This document shows positions 17,893 to 27,442 of a stretch of DNA of 64,000 nucleotides, piece by piece. Made by a program: the position numbers and the translations under genes. The stretch comes from Pseudoduganella lutea (GTDB lineage: Bacteria > Pseudomonadota > Gammaproteobacteria > Burkholderiales > Burkholderiaceae_D). The stretch's first letter is position 1, and each line of letters begins with the position of its first letter. Location: NCBI RefSeq assembly GCF_004209755.1, contig NZ_CP035913.1, forward strand, positions 1,178,001 to 1,242,000. Reading direction: 5' to 3'. Under the pieces are notes generated by a model, which was given only the letters and a program-made list of their open reading frames with translations, did not search any database and was not told the DNA's origin.

Positions 17893-18807
17893 ATGACAAC
17901 CGAGATCACCGCCGGCACGTTACGGGAATGGGCCTTGCCCGAGCCCTCGTTCGACGACGACAAGGAGGGCCGCGGCCATGTGCTAGTCATTGGCGGTTCG
18001 CGTGAAATGCCCGGTGCCGTGATGCTGGCGGCCACCGCCGCGCTGCGGGCCGGTGCCGGCAAGCTGACCATGGCCACGGCGGCTTCGGTGGCGCCGCTTG
18101 TCGCGGCGGCGATCCCCGAAGCGCGCGTGATCGGCCTGGCGGAGACGAACGGCGGCGGATTCACGCTCGAGGCGGCGCGCCGGCTCGGCGAACTGGCCGG
18201 CAAGGCCAGCGCCGTGCTCGTGGGCCCCGGCATGCAGGACGATGCCGCCACGGCGGAACTGGTGCATGCGCTGCTGCCGCGCTTTGCCGGCACGCCGCTG
18301 ATCCTCGATGCGGCCGCGATGGGCGCGGTGCGCGCGCAAGGCGAACCGCACCTGCTGGAAGAGCCGAAGGACATGGAACATTTCGCCTTCAGGGAGCCGG
18401 TGTTGATGACGCCCCATGCGGGCGAACTGTCGCACCTTACCCGGCGCGACAAGAAACAGATCTGCGACGCGCCGCTCGAGGCGGCGCAGGAGGCCGCACG
18501 GCGCTGGAACGCGATCGTGGCGCTGAAAGGCGCCACCACCGTGATCGCTGCGCCGGACGGCCGGCAATGGCAACACCAGGGCGGCAATGTCGGCCTGGCG
18601 ATTTCGGGCTCCGGCGATACGCTGGCGGGCATCATCGCCGGCCTCGCGGCGCGCGGCGCACCGCTGGAACAGGCAGCTGCATGGGGTATCGCGCTGCATG
18701 CGTCCGCCGGTGAGCAGCTGTCGATCCGGTATGGCGTGCTGGGTTACCTGGCACGCGAGATTTCGGCCGAGATTCCGGCCCTGTTGCGTACGCTTGCCCC
18801 AGCCTGA
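17893..18807 (+). CDS. nnrD: ADP/ATP-dependent NAD(P)H-hydrate dehydratase
   Basis: 304 residues matching the C-terminal (carbohydrate-kinase-fold) domain of the YjeF family, without the N-terminal epimerase domain. Signatures are GHVLVIGGSREMPGA near the start, VGPGM, TPHAGELSHL and the nucleotide-site SGSGDTLAGIIAGLAARG. The enzyme dehydrates the S-form of damaged NAD(P)H hydrate, a metabolite-repair step in the cytoplasm. The start at 17893 has AGGAAC upstream; an ATG at 17878 overlapping the previous stop codon is the alternative. It lies 14 bases after the histidine phosphatase gene. The separate NnrE epimerase is not in the window. Confidence 0.87.
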   Translation: MTTEITAGTLREWALPEPSFDDDKEGRGHVLVIGGSREMPGAVMLAATAALRAGAGKLTMATAASVAPLVAAAIPEARVIGLAETNGGGFTLEAARRLGELAGKASAVLVGPGMQDDAATAELVHALLPRFAGTPLILDAAAMGAVRAQGEPHLLEEPKDMEHFAFREPVLMTPHAGELSHLTRRDKKQICDAPLEAAQEAARRWNAIVALKGATTVIAAPDGRQWQHQGGNVGLAISGSGDTLAGIIAGLAARGAPLEQAAAWGIALHASAGEQLSIRYGVLGYLAREISAEIPALLRTLAPA

Positions 18808-18911
18808 GGGGACGGCGGCTATTACTATCAGGCACATCACGAACGGCAACCATCCTGGCGCTCTCACGCTATCTGATGGTCTCGCCAATTTATCCACTGA
18901 AAGGAGTCGAA

Positions 18912-19247
18912 ATGATCAAGTTGAGTAAATCGTCCGCCCTGATCCTGGCCGCAGCGCTGGGTACCGCCGCACTGACCGGCTGCAAGAATCGCGATGCGGA
19001 CCAGCCGGCCGCAACCGATACGACGGCACCTGCCGTGACGCCGGATACGAGCACCACCCCGGCCGCACCGGCCACGCCGCCAGCCAGCGGCACCAGCGGC
19101 GACATGGGCACGACCGGTGGCACCACCACCACGCCGCCGGCCGACACCACGACCACGCCGCCGGCAGGTACCACCACGACGCCGACCGATGGCGCCACCA
19201 CGGCTCCCGGCACTACGGGCGGCACTGGCACCACGCCGAACCAGTAA
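18912..19247 (+). CDS. Thr/Pro/Gly-rich low-complexity lipoprotein
   Basis: 111 residues. The N-terminus is a lipoprotein signal with lipobox LTGC (Cys at about residue 25) after a Leu/Ala-rich core. Almost all of the mature part is low-complexity Thr, Pro, Gly and Ala, with a TTTTPPA motif repeated three times. Such tails act as flexible linkers or tethers; no folded domain remains. AAGGAG at 18901-18906 fixes the ATG at 18912 over an in-frame ATG at 18876. A strong terminator follows at 19261. The gene stands alone and its function is unknown. Confidence 0.75.
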   Translation: MIKLSKSSALILAAALGTAALTGCKNRDADQPAATDTTAPAVTPDTSTTPAAPATPPASGTSGDMGTTGGTTTTPPADTTTTPPAGTTTTPTDGATTAPGTTGGTGTTPNQ

Positions 19248-19260
19248 TCCGGCATCCGTT

Positions 19261-19298
19261 AAAAAGCCGGCACCTCTTGCGAGGTGCCGGCTTTTCTC
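19261..19298. terminator. Bidirectional Rho-independent terminator
   Basis: A 15-bp perfect stem (AAAAGCCGGCACCTC pairing with GAGGTGCCGGCTTTT) with a TTGC loop lies between the lipoprotein gene on the plus strand and the FadL-type gene on the minus strand. T-rich ends on both sides let it stop both transcripts. Confidence 0.9.
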
Positions 19299-19335
19299 AT
19301 GCCTCGGCCACGGCATGCGCCGTGGCGGTACTTGA

Positions 19336-20751
19336 TCAGAACTTGTAGTTGTACGCCGCGCCCAGCATGTTCATGTGCGTGCTCCACGTGCCGCGCGTGG
19401 TTTCGCCATTGCCCGTGCAGGTCAGCAGGCCTGGGCGGCAATCGTTCGTGTACGCGCCGCTGGCTTTCTTGAAGTCCAGGTACGTGTAGGCCACGTCGAT
19501 CGACGAATTGGCCGACAGCTTCCAGTTGGCGCCGAACGACAGCTGGTTGCGGTCGGAATCGGGCAGCGCGGCGTGGCGCAGCTCGTCGCTGCGCACCGGT
19601 GCTTCATCATGCGCGATACCAGCGCGCAGCAGCACGCGGTCGTTCAGCTTGTAGTTCGCACCCAGCGCCACGCGCACGGTGTTCTTCCATTGCTGGCGGA
19701 TGACCAGGTCACCGTTGTCGGTGCCCAGGAATTCGATGTTGATGTTCTGCATGCGCGAGTTGCGTGTCCAGGTCACATCGAACATGCCGGCCAGGCGGTC
19801 ATCGAACTCGTGGTAGCCGTTCACGGACAGCGTCTCCGGCGTGCGCAGCTTCACGCGCGCGGCCGAATCCTCGTGGTGCGAGCGCTCTTCGATGATGGCG
19901 TTGACCACGCGGTCGGTCGTCACATTGGAAAAGTCCCAGTCCGCACCGCCGCCCAGCTTGTGGTCGATGTGCGAGCGGTAGGCGATGCCGAAACGGGTGC
20001 CCGGTGCCGGCTGGTACAGGTAGCCCAGGTTGAAGCCATAGCCCCAGTCCTTGCCCTCGACTTCGGCGCGGCCATCGCGGATCGCCGCCAGGGCGGCCGG
20101 ATTGCCGCCCAGCGCAACGATCTGGCGGAGCAGCGCGGCGCCGGTGCCAGCCGCCTGGGCGGCGGCCACCGAACCCGGCACGTCCACGTTCTGGCCCAGG
20201 CGGGCCTTCATGAATTCGGCCGTGATGCCGAAGCCGATCGAGTGGCGCTCATTGAGCTTCCACGCGACGGACGGGTTCAGGGCGATCGCGGTCAGCTTCA
20301 TGTCGGTCAGCGCGTAACGGCCGGCCCAATCCCAGTCGTACGACAGGTTGGCGCCATAAGGCACGAACATGCCGAAGCCGGCGGTGAGCTGGTCGTTGAT
20401 CTTCTGGCTGTAGTACAGCGAAGGCGCCGCCACCGCGGTCGGTGCGTACTCGTCCTGCAGTTTCTGGCCACCGGTGCTGGTGCGGGTAAAGCGGGTCGAA
20501 CCGCTGTCCGAGTAGGTGGAATGCGGTACCAGCCCGGTCACGCCGGTCATGAGCTGGCGGCCTTCCAGGCGCGACAGGCCGGCCGGGTTGGCGAAGATGG
20601 TGGAAGCATCGGCCGCCTCGGCACCGTTGGCCTCGGCTGTACCTTGCGACGACACGCTTTGCGAGCCGAAGCGGTAGCCGGATGCGCCAGCCGTCGCGGA
20701 CACGGTCGCCACGGCGGCCGCGATAATCAGGGTCAGATATTTTTTATTCAC
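19336..20751 (-). CDS. Outer-membrane transport protein, FadL/TodX family
   Basis: 471 residues with the GTG start chosen here. A signal peptide (NKK, then a hydrophobic core ending TAGA) is followed by the FadL-type hatch segment SGYRFGSQSVSSQGTAEANGAEAADASTIFANPAGL, shown here only to name the alternating plug and the NPAGL motif. A long 14-stranded beta-barrel region ends in a terminal Phe (YNYKF), the usual outer-membrane assembly signal. Such proteins take up long-chain fatty acids or other hydrophobic compounds. An upstream in-frame ATG at 20778 has GGGAGG eleven bases before it and could be the real start. The gene is monocistronic and ends at the shared terminator. Confidence 0.82.
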   Translation of the reverse strand: MNKKYLTLIIAAAVATVSATAGASGYRFGSQSVSSQGTAEANGAEAADASTIFANPAGLSRLEGRQLMTGVTGLVPHSTYSDSGSTRFTRTSTGGQKLQDEYAPTAVAAPSLYYSQKINDQLTAGFGMFVPYGANLSYDWDWAGRYALTDMKLTAIALNPSVAWKLNERHSIGFGITAEFMKARLGQNVDVPGSVAAAQAAGTGAALLRQIVALGGNPAALAAIRDGRAEVEGKDWGYGFNLGYLYQPAPGTRFGIAYRSHIDHKLGGGADWDFSNVTTDRVVNAIIEERSHHEDSAARVKLRTPETLSVNGYHEFDDRLAGMFDVTWTRNSRMQNINIEFLGTDNGDLVIRQQWKNTVRVALGANYKLNDRVLLRAGIAHDEAPVRSDELRHAALPDSDRNQLSFGANWKLSANSSIDVAYTYLDFKKASGAYTNDCRPGLLTCTGNGETTRGTWSTHMNMLGAAYNYKF

Positions 20752-21019
20752 GGTAGTCTCGCTGTCTATTCTTACCATTCGGGTTATTGCCTCCCTATAA
20801 GTCCGGGATTGCGCTGGCGAGCATACTACACCACGCGAAATTTTGATACGAGCGTTCACTTTCTGCATTGCAACATGTATCAAATCCGTTTTTGTAACAA
20901 TTTGCTTGATGAATCCGCTAGACAGGACCCGTCTTTTCGGCTTGATTTCTTTGTGACAACAGTATTGCTAGCGACTGTATAACTGCTGAGCTGGTCGCTA
21001 AACAACGCTGGATGGCTTT

Positions 21020-21050
21020 GGGGACAGTCCCCCTGAAGGGGACAGTCCCC
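21020..21050. repeat. Paired GGGGACAGTCCCC palindromes
   Basis: Two copies of the near-palindrome GGGGACAGTCCCC occupy 21020-21032 and 21038-21050, five bases apart. They lie in the 350-bp gap between the FadL and RND genes. Their GGGGAC core also appears in the 29-bp inverted repeat at 27.9 kb. They look like an interspersed REP-type element. The rest of the gap (20779-21019) is AT-rich upstream DNA of the FadL gene without a further gene. Confidence 0.65.
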
Positions 21051-21076
21051 ATCCTTTTTACAACAATTTGAGTAGG

Positions 21077-21105
21077 CAAAAAAAGGGGCCGCTTGTGGCG
21101 GCCCC
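21077..21105 (-). terminator. Rho-independent terminator of the RND efflux operon
   Basis: GGGGCCGC and GCGGCCCC form an 8-bp GC stem with a five-base loop about 20 bases past the RND permease stop. On the minus strand it is followed by a run of seven Ts. Confidence 0.82.
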
Positions 21106-21125
21106 AACGGAGAAAGACAGTGTGA

Positions 21126-24100
21126 TCAGGCAGCTTCGGCCATCGGTGGCGGGGTCTTGTTGCCCCGGCCGGTGATCTTGTGGACGCCCTTCATGATGAC
21201 CCGGTAGACCAGGCGCACGAAGGTCAGCGCCAGGATTGCCTCGATGAACGTCAGCACGCCGGCAACCGCCACGTTCCGGCGCTCGGCGCGGCGGTTGAAT
21301 TTCGCGAACATGCGATCGCGGGTGATTTCGATGCTGTCGTAGAACGTGGGCACCATCAGCAAGGTCAGCACGGTGGACGTGATCGTACCGCCGATGATCG
21401 ACACGGCCAGCGGTCGGTAGAACTCGCCGCCTTCGCCGTGGCCGATGGCCACCGGCAGCATGCCGGCGATCAGCGCGAACGTCGTCATCAGGATCGGGCG
21501 CAGGCGCATGCGGCCGGCATACATCAGCGCATCCTCGCGACCGTAACCCTCTTCCTCGCGCTTGCGGGCAGCATCGAGCAGCAGGATCGCATTTTTCGCC
21601 ACCAGCCCCATCAGCATGATCACGCCGATCAGGCTCATCAGGTTGATCGTGCCCTTCGTCAGCAGCAGCGCGACGACGACGCCGATCAGCGACAGCGGCA
21701 GCGACAACATCACCGCCACCGGCGCCGTGAACGAACCGAACTGGATCACGAGGATCAGGTACATCAGACCGATACCGGCGACAAGCGCGATACCCATCTG
21801 CGTGAACACTTCCTGCATGTCCTTGCCCGAACCGGCCACGGCCAGGCCGTAACCCGGCGGGAAGTCCATCGACTTCGCCAGCTTCATCGCATCGGCCGTC
21901 ACCTCGCCGGGCGAGCGGCCCTGCACGTTGGCCGACACGGAAATCACCCGCTTGCCATCCTTGTGCTGGATCTTCGACGGCCCCTTGCCCATCGTGACGG
22001 CGGCGATCTGGTCCAGCGGCACCATCTGGTTCGTGCCGGTCACGGCGATCGGCAGGCGCTCGATATTGGCCGCATTGGTGCGGTCTTCCGGCGCCAGGCG
22101 CACGGCCACGTCGCGGGTTTCGCCCGTCGGATCGACCCAGTCGCCCACTTCGATGCCGGCGAAGGCCACGCGCAGCGCCGTGGCGGCGTCGCCGGCACTG
22201 ATGCCCATCGAGTTCGCCAGGCCACGGTTCAGTTCGATCTGCAGCTCATCCTTCGGGTCCTGCTCGGACAGGCTGACGTCGACCGCGCCCGGCACCTTCT
22301 TCAGCTCGTCCATGAACTTGCTGGTCAGTTCCATCAGCTTGCGCGAATCCTCGCCCATGAATTCGATCTGCACGGGCTTGCGGGCACCGTTGTTCAAGTC
22401 TTCCAGCACCGTGTATTCGGCGCCGACCAGTTGCGCCAGCTTTTCACGCAATTCCGTGGCCACTTCGGTGGCCGAACGGTCGCGTTCCTTCTTCTTGCCG
22501 ATGTCCACATAGATCCGGCCGCCCGTCAGGTTCACGTAGGTGCTGGTTGCTTTCGTTTCCTTGATGGAATGCGCCATCTCGGCCGCCTTCACCATCTTCA
22601 GCTTCGAGTACTCCAGGCTCGAGGACGATGGCGTGCGCACGTCGATCATGATGGTGCCGAAGTCCGTGGTCGGCAGGAACGAGCCGCCGCCGAACTTCAT
22701 CTGCAGGCCGATGGCCGCGACAAAGCTGGCGATGGCGATCGCGGCCATCCAGCGGCGGTGGTGCAACGCCCAGGCGATCACGTTGCCGTAGCGGTCGGCC
22801 TGGTGGTCGAACCAGTTATTGAAGCGCTGCAGCAGCTTTTCAAAACCCTTGCGTGGCGCATCGTGGTGGCCCGGCGGGTCGCCCCAGTAGGCCGACAGCA
22901 TCGGATCGAGCGTGAACGAGATCAGCAGCGAAACGGCGACGGACGCGGTGACGGTCAGCGCGAACGGCCGGAACCATTCGCCCGTGATGCCCGGCATGAA
23001 CGCCACCGGGATGAACACGGCCATGATCGAGAACGTGGTGGCGGCCACGGCCAGGCCGATCTCGTTGGTGCCGTTGATCGCGGCGGTGCGGCGGTCCGAG
23101 CCCATCTGCATGTGGCGCACGATGTTTTCCCGCACCACGATCGCATCGTCGATCAGCACGCCGATGGCCAGCGACAGGCCAAGCAGTGTCATGAAGTTCA
23201 GCGTGAAGCCGCACAGCCACACGCCGATGAAGGCGGCAATCACGGAGGTCGGCAGCGACAGCGCCGTGATCAGCGTCGAACGCCACGAGTTCAGGAAGGC
23301 GTACACGACGAAGATCGTGAGCCCGGCGCCCAGCACCAGCGCCTCGATCACGTTGTTCAGGCTGCTCTGGGCATCCTCGCCGCCATCGTTCGTGATCTCC
23401 AGCGTGGTGCCCTTGGGCAAGGTGGGCTCGATTTCCTTGACCATCGCATGGATCAGCTTGGACACGGACACCGTCGATGCATCGCGCGAGCGGATGATCG
23501 AGATACCCACGTTGGGCTGGTTCGAGCGCATCGACAGGCCGTTGACCTCGGCGAAGGCATCTTCGATCGTCGCGACCTGGCCGAGGCGCACCAGTTCATC
23601 GCCATTACGCTTGACGACGACCTGCTGGAATTCCTCCGGCCGTTCGATGCGGCCCACCAGGCGGATACTCTTTTCGTCCAGCGCGCCGCGCAGCTTGCCG
23701 ACCGGCGCATTGGTGTTTTGCCTGTCCAGCGCATTGACCACGTCGGTGATCGACACATTGTATTCGCGCAACTTCTCGGCCTTCAGCAGCACCGACAGCT
23801 CGCGCCGCAGTGCGCCATCGACATTGACGGTGGCCACGCCATCGATGCCGCGGAACTTCTCGGCCAGCACATCCTCGGCCAGGCGCGAGATCTCGGCATG
23901 GCTCTGCGCCGTGGACGACAGCGACAGCTGCATGATCGGCTGGGCCGACGTGTCGATGCGCTGCAATATCGGCTCGCGCATTTCCTTCGGCAGCTTGTAA
24001 CGCACCGAGGCGATCGCATTGCGGATATCGTCCGACGCTTCGATCAGGTTGCGCTCGAAGGTGAACTTGATCAGGATCGTGGCCGACCCTTCGGCGGCCG

Positions 24101-24347
24101 TGCCGTTGATTTCGGTGACGCCGGTGATGCTCTGCAGCGATTTCTCGATACGGTTCAGCACTTCCCGCTCGACCGTCTCGGGCGAGGCGCCGGGGTACGG
24201 GATGGCGACGACGATGAACGGAATCTCGACGTCCGGATCCTGGTTGACGCGCAGCTTGCTCAAGGCCAGCAAGCCGACGCACATCAGCGTGAGGATCAGC
24301 ACCACCGTCGCAACGGGGCGCTTGATACTGAAGTTGGAAAGGAACAT
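21126..24347 (-). CDS. RND-family multidrug efflux permease (HAE1 type)
   Basis: 1073 residues. The N-terminus FSIKRPVATVVLIL is typical of AcrB-like inner-membrane pumps. The proton-relay Asp pair is in transmembrane helix 4 (LIDDAIVVREN). Two large periplasmic loops, each after the first helix of a half, and the duplicated 12-helix plan are evident. Unusually, about 60 residues follow helix 12 (after the FYDSIE segment). They include a basic stretch and one more hydrophobic helix (VLTFIEAILALTFVRLVY), so the pump may have a thirteenth helix. It lies 17 bases downstream of its adaptor gene. No TolC-like channel or TetR/MerR regulator is adjacent, so an outer-membrane partner must come from elsewhere. 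Confidence 0.9.
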   Translation of the reverse strand: MFLSNFSIKRPVATVVLILTLMCVGLLALSKLRVNQDPDVEIPFIVVAIPYPGASPETVEREVLNRIEKSLQSITGVTEINGTAAEGSATILIKFTFERNLIEASDDIRNAIASVRYKLPKEMREPILQRIDTSAQPIMQLSLSSTAQSHAEISRLAEDVLAEKFRGIDGVATVNVDGALRRELSVLLKAEKLREYNVSITDVVNALDRQNTNAPVGKLRGALDEKSIRLVGRIERPEEFQQVVVKRNGDELVRLGQVATIEDAFAEVNGLSMRSNQPNVGISIIRSRDASTVSVSKLIHAMVKEIEPTLPKGTTLEITNDGGEDAQSSLNNVIEALVLGAGLTIFVVYAFLNSWRSTLITALSLPTSVIAAFIGVWLCGFTLNFMTLLGLSLAIGVLIDDAIVVRENIVRHMQMGSDRRTAAINGTNEIGLAVAATTFSIMAVFIPVAFMPGITGEWFRPFALTVTASVAVSLLISFTLDPMLSAYWGDPPGHHDAPRKGFEKLLQRFNNWFDHQADRYGNVIAWALHHRRWMAAIAIASFVAAIGLQMKFGGGSFLPTTDFGTIMIDVRTPSSSSLEYSKLKMVKAAEMAHSIKETKATSTYVNLTGGRIYVDIGKKKERDRSATEVATELREKLAQLVGAEYTVLEDLNNGARKPVQIEFMGEDSRKLMELTSKFMDELKKVPGAVDVSLSEQDPKDELQIELNRGLANSMGISAGDAATALRVAFAGIEVGDWVDPTGETRDVAVRLAPEDRTNAANIERLPIAVTGTNQMVPLDQIAAVTMGKGPSKIQHKDGKRVISVSANVQGRSPGEVTADAMKLAKSMDFPPGYGLAVAGSGKDMQEVFTQMGIALVAGIGLMYLILVIQFGSFTAPVAVMLSLPLSLIGVVVALLLTKGTINLMSLIGVIMLMGLVAKNAILLLDAARKREEEGYGREDALMYAGRMRLRPILMTTFALIAGMLPVAIGHGEGGEFYRPLAVSIIGGTITSTVLTLLMVPTFYDSIEITRDRMFAKFNRRAERRNVAVAGVLTFIEAILALTFVRLVYRVIMKGVHKITGRGNKTPPPMAEAA

Positions 24348-24364
24348 GGTTCGGTATCCTGGGC

Positions 24365-25510
24365 TCAGTTGCCTTTGTTGGCGGCGCTGCCGCTGGCCGA
24401 TGCAACGCTCTTCGCCGCGGTCAGCTGGACCGGCTGGCCGTCCTGCACGGTCGAGCCGGGAGCACGCAGCACGGTATCGCCGGCGGCCAGGCCCTTCGTC
24501 ACCTGCCACTGGCCCGTGCGTTCATCGCGCGAGCCGATCGCCAGGGTGACCTTGGAAAGCTTGTTGTCCTTCACGCGCCAGACATAGCGGTCGTCGCCGG
24601 CCTGCACCATTGCGGACTCCGGCAGCATCAGCGCGTCGGACGATGCCGCTTCGACGTGGCCCTCGGCATACAGGCCGGCCACGCGCGGCTGCGCCGAACC
24701 GGCGAAGTCGACCAGCACCTCGACCTGGCGCGTGACAGCGTTTGCAGCCGGGTCCACGCGACGCACCTTGCCCTGGAAATTCTGGCCCGGATAGCCATTG
24801 ACGCGGAACAGCACCGGCTGGCCCACCTTGACCACGCCGATCTTGTCGGCCGACACCAGGCCTTCGAAGCGCATGCTGTTCGGGTCGATCACCTTGATGA
24901 GTTCCTTGCCGATCTGCGCGGTATCGCCATTCGACACCTTGCGGTCGCTGACGATGCCGTCAAACGGCGCGCGCACCAGCGTGCGATCCAGTTGCTGGCG
25001 CGCTCCCACGGCACGCGCCCTTGCCGCGGCCATCTCGCTTTGCGCGGTATTCAGGCGCACCTCGGCATCTTCCAGCGCCTGCATCGATGTCATGCCGGAG
25101 GCGCGCAGCGTCTTGTTTCGTTCGAGCATGCGCTGGGCCTGGTCGACAACCTGCTTCGCGTTGCGCACGCTTTCCTCGCTCGAGGCCAGGCTGTCGCGAA
25201 TCGACGTGTCGTCCAGCCGTACCAGCAAGTCGCCCTTCTTCACGGGCTCGCCGTTTTCCTTCAATACCTGGAGCACGATGGCCGAGACTTCGGCGCGCAG
25301 GTCGGCGCGGCGTTCCGGCTGGATCGAGCCGGTGATGACGGGACCGGAAGCCAGCGCATTGCTGTGCACCGTCAGCAGATCTTCCGGTGCGACGAGAAGC
25401 CTGGCTGTCTTCTTCTCCTCCCCTTTTGCGGCCCCATCGGCACCGGGTGGTTTTCCGCAGGCGACGAGGCTCGTGGCGACGGCGAGAGCGATCAAGGTAT
25501 TTCGCAACAT
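24365..25510 (-). CDS. RND efflux periplasmic adaptor lipoprotein
   Basis: 381 residues of the AcrA/MexA type. The lipobox LVAC places the acylated Cys at residue 18. Then come a first barrel-sandwich half (AEVSAIVLQVLKENGEPVKKGDLLVRLDD), cited for the lipoyl motif GEPVKKGDLL, a coiled-coil hairpin (residues 100-180), the second lipoyl half (VRAPFDGIVSDRKV) and a beta-barrel plus membrane-proximal domain. It bridges the RND pump encoded 17 bases downstream to an outer-membrane channel. The operon has its promoter in the 289-bp gap 25511-25799, which also contains a short GGGAYAGACTGC direct repeat near 25681. Confidence 0.9.
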   Translation of the reverse strand: MLRNTLIALAVATSLVACGKPPGADGAAKGEEKKTARLLVAPEDLLTVHSNALASGPVITGSIQPERRADLRAEVSAIVLQVLKENGEPVKKGDLLVRLDDTSIRDSLASSEESVRNAKQVVDQAQRMLERNKTLRASGMTSMQALEDAEVRLNTAQSEMAAARARAVGARQQLDRTLVRAPFDGIVSDRKVSNGDTAQIGKELIKVIDPNSMRFEGLVSADKIGVVKVGQPVLFRVNGYPGQNFQGKVRRVDPAANAVTRQVEVLVDFAGSAQPRVAGLYAEGHVEAASSDALMLPESAMVQAGDDRYVWRVKDNKLSKVTLAIGSRDERTGQWQVTKGLAAGDTVLRAPGSTVQDGQPVQLTAAKSVASASGSAANKGN

Positions 25511-25799
25511 GAAGATCTCCGAGAGTTTTGGACTGCTGGCGTTGAATACAGCTTATTGACTGCGTTATGTTTTTTGTACTACCGGGAGCGCCGAGTATGT
25601 CCAGTGCGACAGGCAGTGTCAATTCACCCCGGGCCAGACTGCGCGAAAATGTGGCTGGACTGCTGAAATACATGGATAGACTGCGGGATAGACTGCGGGA
25701 CAGACTGCAGAGACCATTCCCGGCACGCGCCCGGCCGCGCGTGCTGGACAATAAACGGCAGGCGCCCGGCACCGCCCGCCATGGGGTATGCCGCCGCGA

Positions 25800-26222
25800 T
25801 CAGCCCCGGCCAAACAAGGCGTGCACCAGGTGACCGATCGCGATGCCGGTCGCCAGGCCGCCGCAGATTTCAACGACCGTGTGACCCATCCGTTCCCGCA
25901 GCCATTTGTGCGCCGCCTGCCCATCGGCCAGCCGGTTGATGGCGGCCGCCTGGCGGCCAACGTGCTGGCGCAGGCTGTTGGCATCGATGATCACGATGAA
26001 GCACAGCGTGACCGCCACGCCAAACGCCGGATGGCCAATACCCTCGCGCAGCGCGATCAGCGTGGCCATGCTGGATACTACGGCACTGTGGTTGCTGGGA
26101 AAGCCGCCATTCCCCACCAGGTTGAATGCCCATTTGCGGGCACGGACACTGTTGATCAGGAATTTGATGGGACCGACGGTAATCCAGGTAAGCAATGGCG
26201 TGACGAGGTAGGCAATATCCAT
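25800..26222 (-). CDS. Divergent PAP2-family membrane protein (DUF212)
   Basis: 140 residues with three to four hydrophobic helices. The signature GNGGFPSNHSAVVSS matches the PSxHSA motif of the divergent PAP2 family (DUF212), and GHTVVEICGG retains a second His. The classic PAP2 arginine motifs are not complete, so phosphatase activity is doubtful. The start at 26222 begins at the first helix; an in-frame ATG at 26258 would add twelve residues. The stop falls close to the RND operon upstream region. It is divergent from the DUF475 gene. Confidence 0.8.
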   Translation of the reverse strand: MDIAYLVTPLLTWITVGPIKFLINSVRARKWAFNLVGNGGFPSNHSAVVSSMATLIALREGIGHPAFGVAVTLCFIVIIDANSLRQHVGRQAAAINRLADGQAAHKWLRERMGHTVVEICGGLATGIAIGHLVHALFGRG

Positions 26223-26353
26223 GAGTAACTTTCGAATTCCTTTTTGGCAATTCTTCATTATCGCAGAAGCTGGCTCCCCGAAGGAAGCGGCTCAAGTAAA
26301 ATCGCCGGGCGCTTATTTCAATACCAATAAAACATTTGAAAAAAGGATGGGGC

Positions 26354-27394
26354 ATGAAGCATTTCAGGATTTCAATCATCGTTACGGTGATATTGATGAT
26401 ATTGGCCGGCTGGTGGGGCTACAGCCAGCGCGGCATCGGCGGGCTGCTGTCCGCCCTCTGGATCACCGGCGTCCTCGGCATCATGGAAGTGTCGCTGTCG
26501 TTCGATAACGCGGTGGTCAACGCCTCCGTGCTGAAGGACTGGAACGCGTTTTGGCAAAAACTGTTCCTGACCGTGGGTATCCTGATCGCCGTGTTCGGCA
26601 TGCGGCTCGTGTTCCCGCTGGCCATCGTGGCCGTCGCCACCGGCCTCGACCTGTTCCAGGTATGGACCATGGCCACCACGCAACCGGCCGAGTATTCGCG
26701 TCACCTGATGAGCGTGCATGCCGAAGTGGCGGCATTCGGCGGCGCATTCCTGTTGCTGGTCTTCCTGAACTTCATTTTCGACGAGGAAAAGGACGTGCAC
26801 TGGCTCGACTGGATCGAGAAAGCCGCGGCGAAGATCGGCACCGGCAGCCTGTCTGTACTGCTGGCGCTGCTGGCGATCCTCGTCTGCGTCGAACTGGTCG
26901 AGGAAACCCACCGCTTCGCGGTGCTGTACGCCGGTATCACGGGGATCGCGATCTACCTGGGTGTCAGCTGGCTGTCCGGCCTGCTGGAAGAAAAGGAGCA
27001 CGACGGCGAAGGAAATGGCGAGCTGGGCAAGGCCGTACAACGCGGCAGCATCGGCGGCTTCCTGTACCTGGAAGTGCTGGATGCCTCGTTCAGCTTCGAC
27101 GGCGTGATCGGTGCCTTCGCGATCACCAGCGACGTGGTCATCATCATGCTGGGCCTGGCGATCGGCGCGATGTACGTTCGCTCGCTGACCGTCTACCTGG
27201 TGCACAAGGGCACGCTGGACGAGTTCATCTACCTGGAACACGGCGCCCACTACGCGATCGGCATCCTGGCGGTGATCATGCTGGCCAGCGTCAGGTACCA
27301 TGTGCCGGAATGGTTTACCGGACTTTCCGGGGTGGCATTCATCGTCGTGTCGCTGTACTCGTCGGTGAAGTACCGGAAACAGATGGTGAAATAA
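26354..27394 (+). CDS. DUF475 integral membrane protein (TerC-like)
   Basis: 346 residues with eight or nine membrane helices. The signature EVSLSFDNAVVNASVL at about residues 33-48 and its repeat LEVLDASFSFDGVIGAFAIT near residue 240 place it in the DUF475 family, relatives of the TerC/Alx metal-ion group with conserved Asp in both halves. GxxMxxxLSFDN-type motifs suggest ion handling in the inner membrane, but the substrate is unknown. GGATGG precedes the ATG at 26354; the in-frame ATG at 26336 is less likely. It stands alone. Confidence 0.85.
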   Translation: MKHFRISIIVTVILMILAGWWGYSQRGIGGLLSALWITGVLGIMEVSLSFDNAVVNASVLKDWNAFWQKLFLTVGILIAVFGMRLVFPLAIVAVATGLDLFQVWTMATTQPAEYSRHLMSVHAEVAAFGGAFLLLVFLNFIFDEEKDVHWLDWIEKAAAKIGTGSLSVLLALLAILVCVELVEETHRFAVLYAGITGIAIYLGVSWLSGLLEEKEHDGEGNGELGKAVQRGSIGGFLYLEVLDASFSFDGVIGAFAITSDVVIIMLGLAIGAMYVRSLTVYLVHKGTLDEFIYLEHGAHYAIGILAVIMLASVRYHVPEWFTGLSGVAFIVVSLYSSVKYRKQMVK

Positions 27395-27442
27395 CTTGCG
27401 CATGCAGTAAGATCGCAGCATTTCAACTTTGACCAATTCGCC

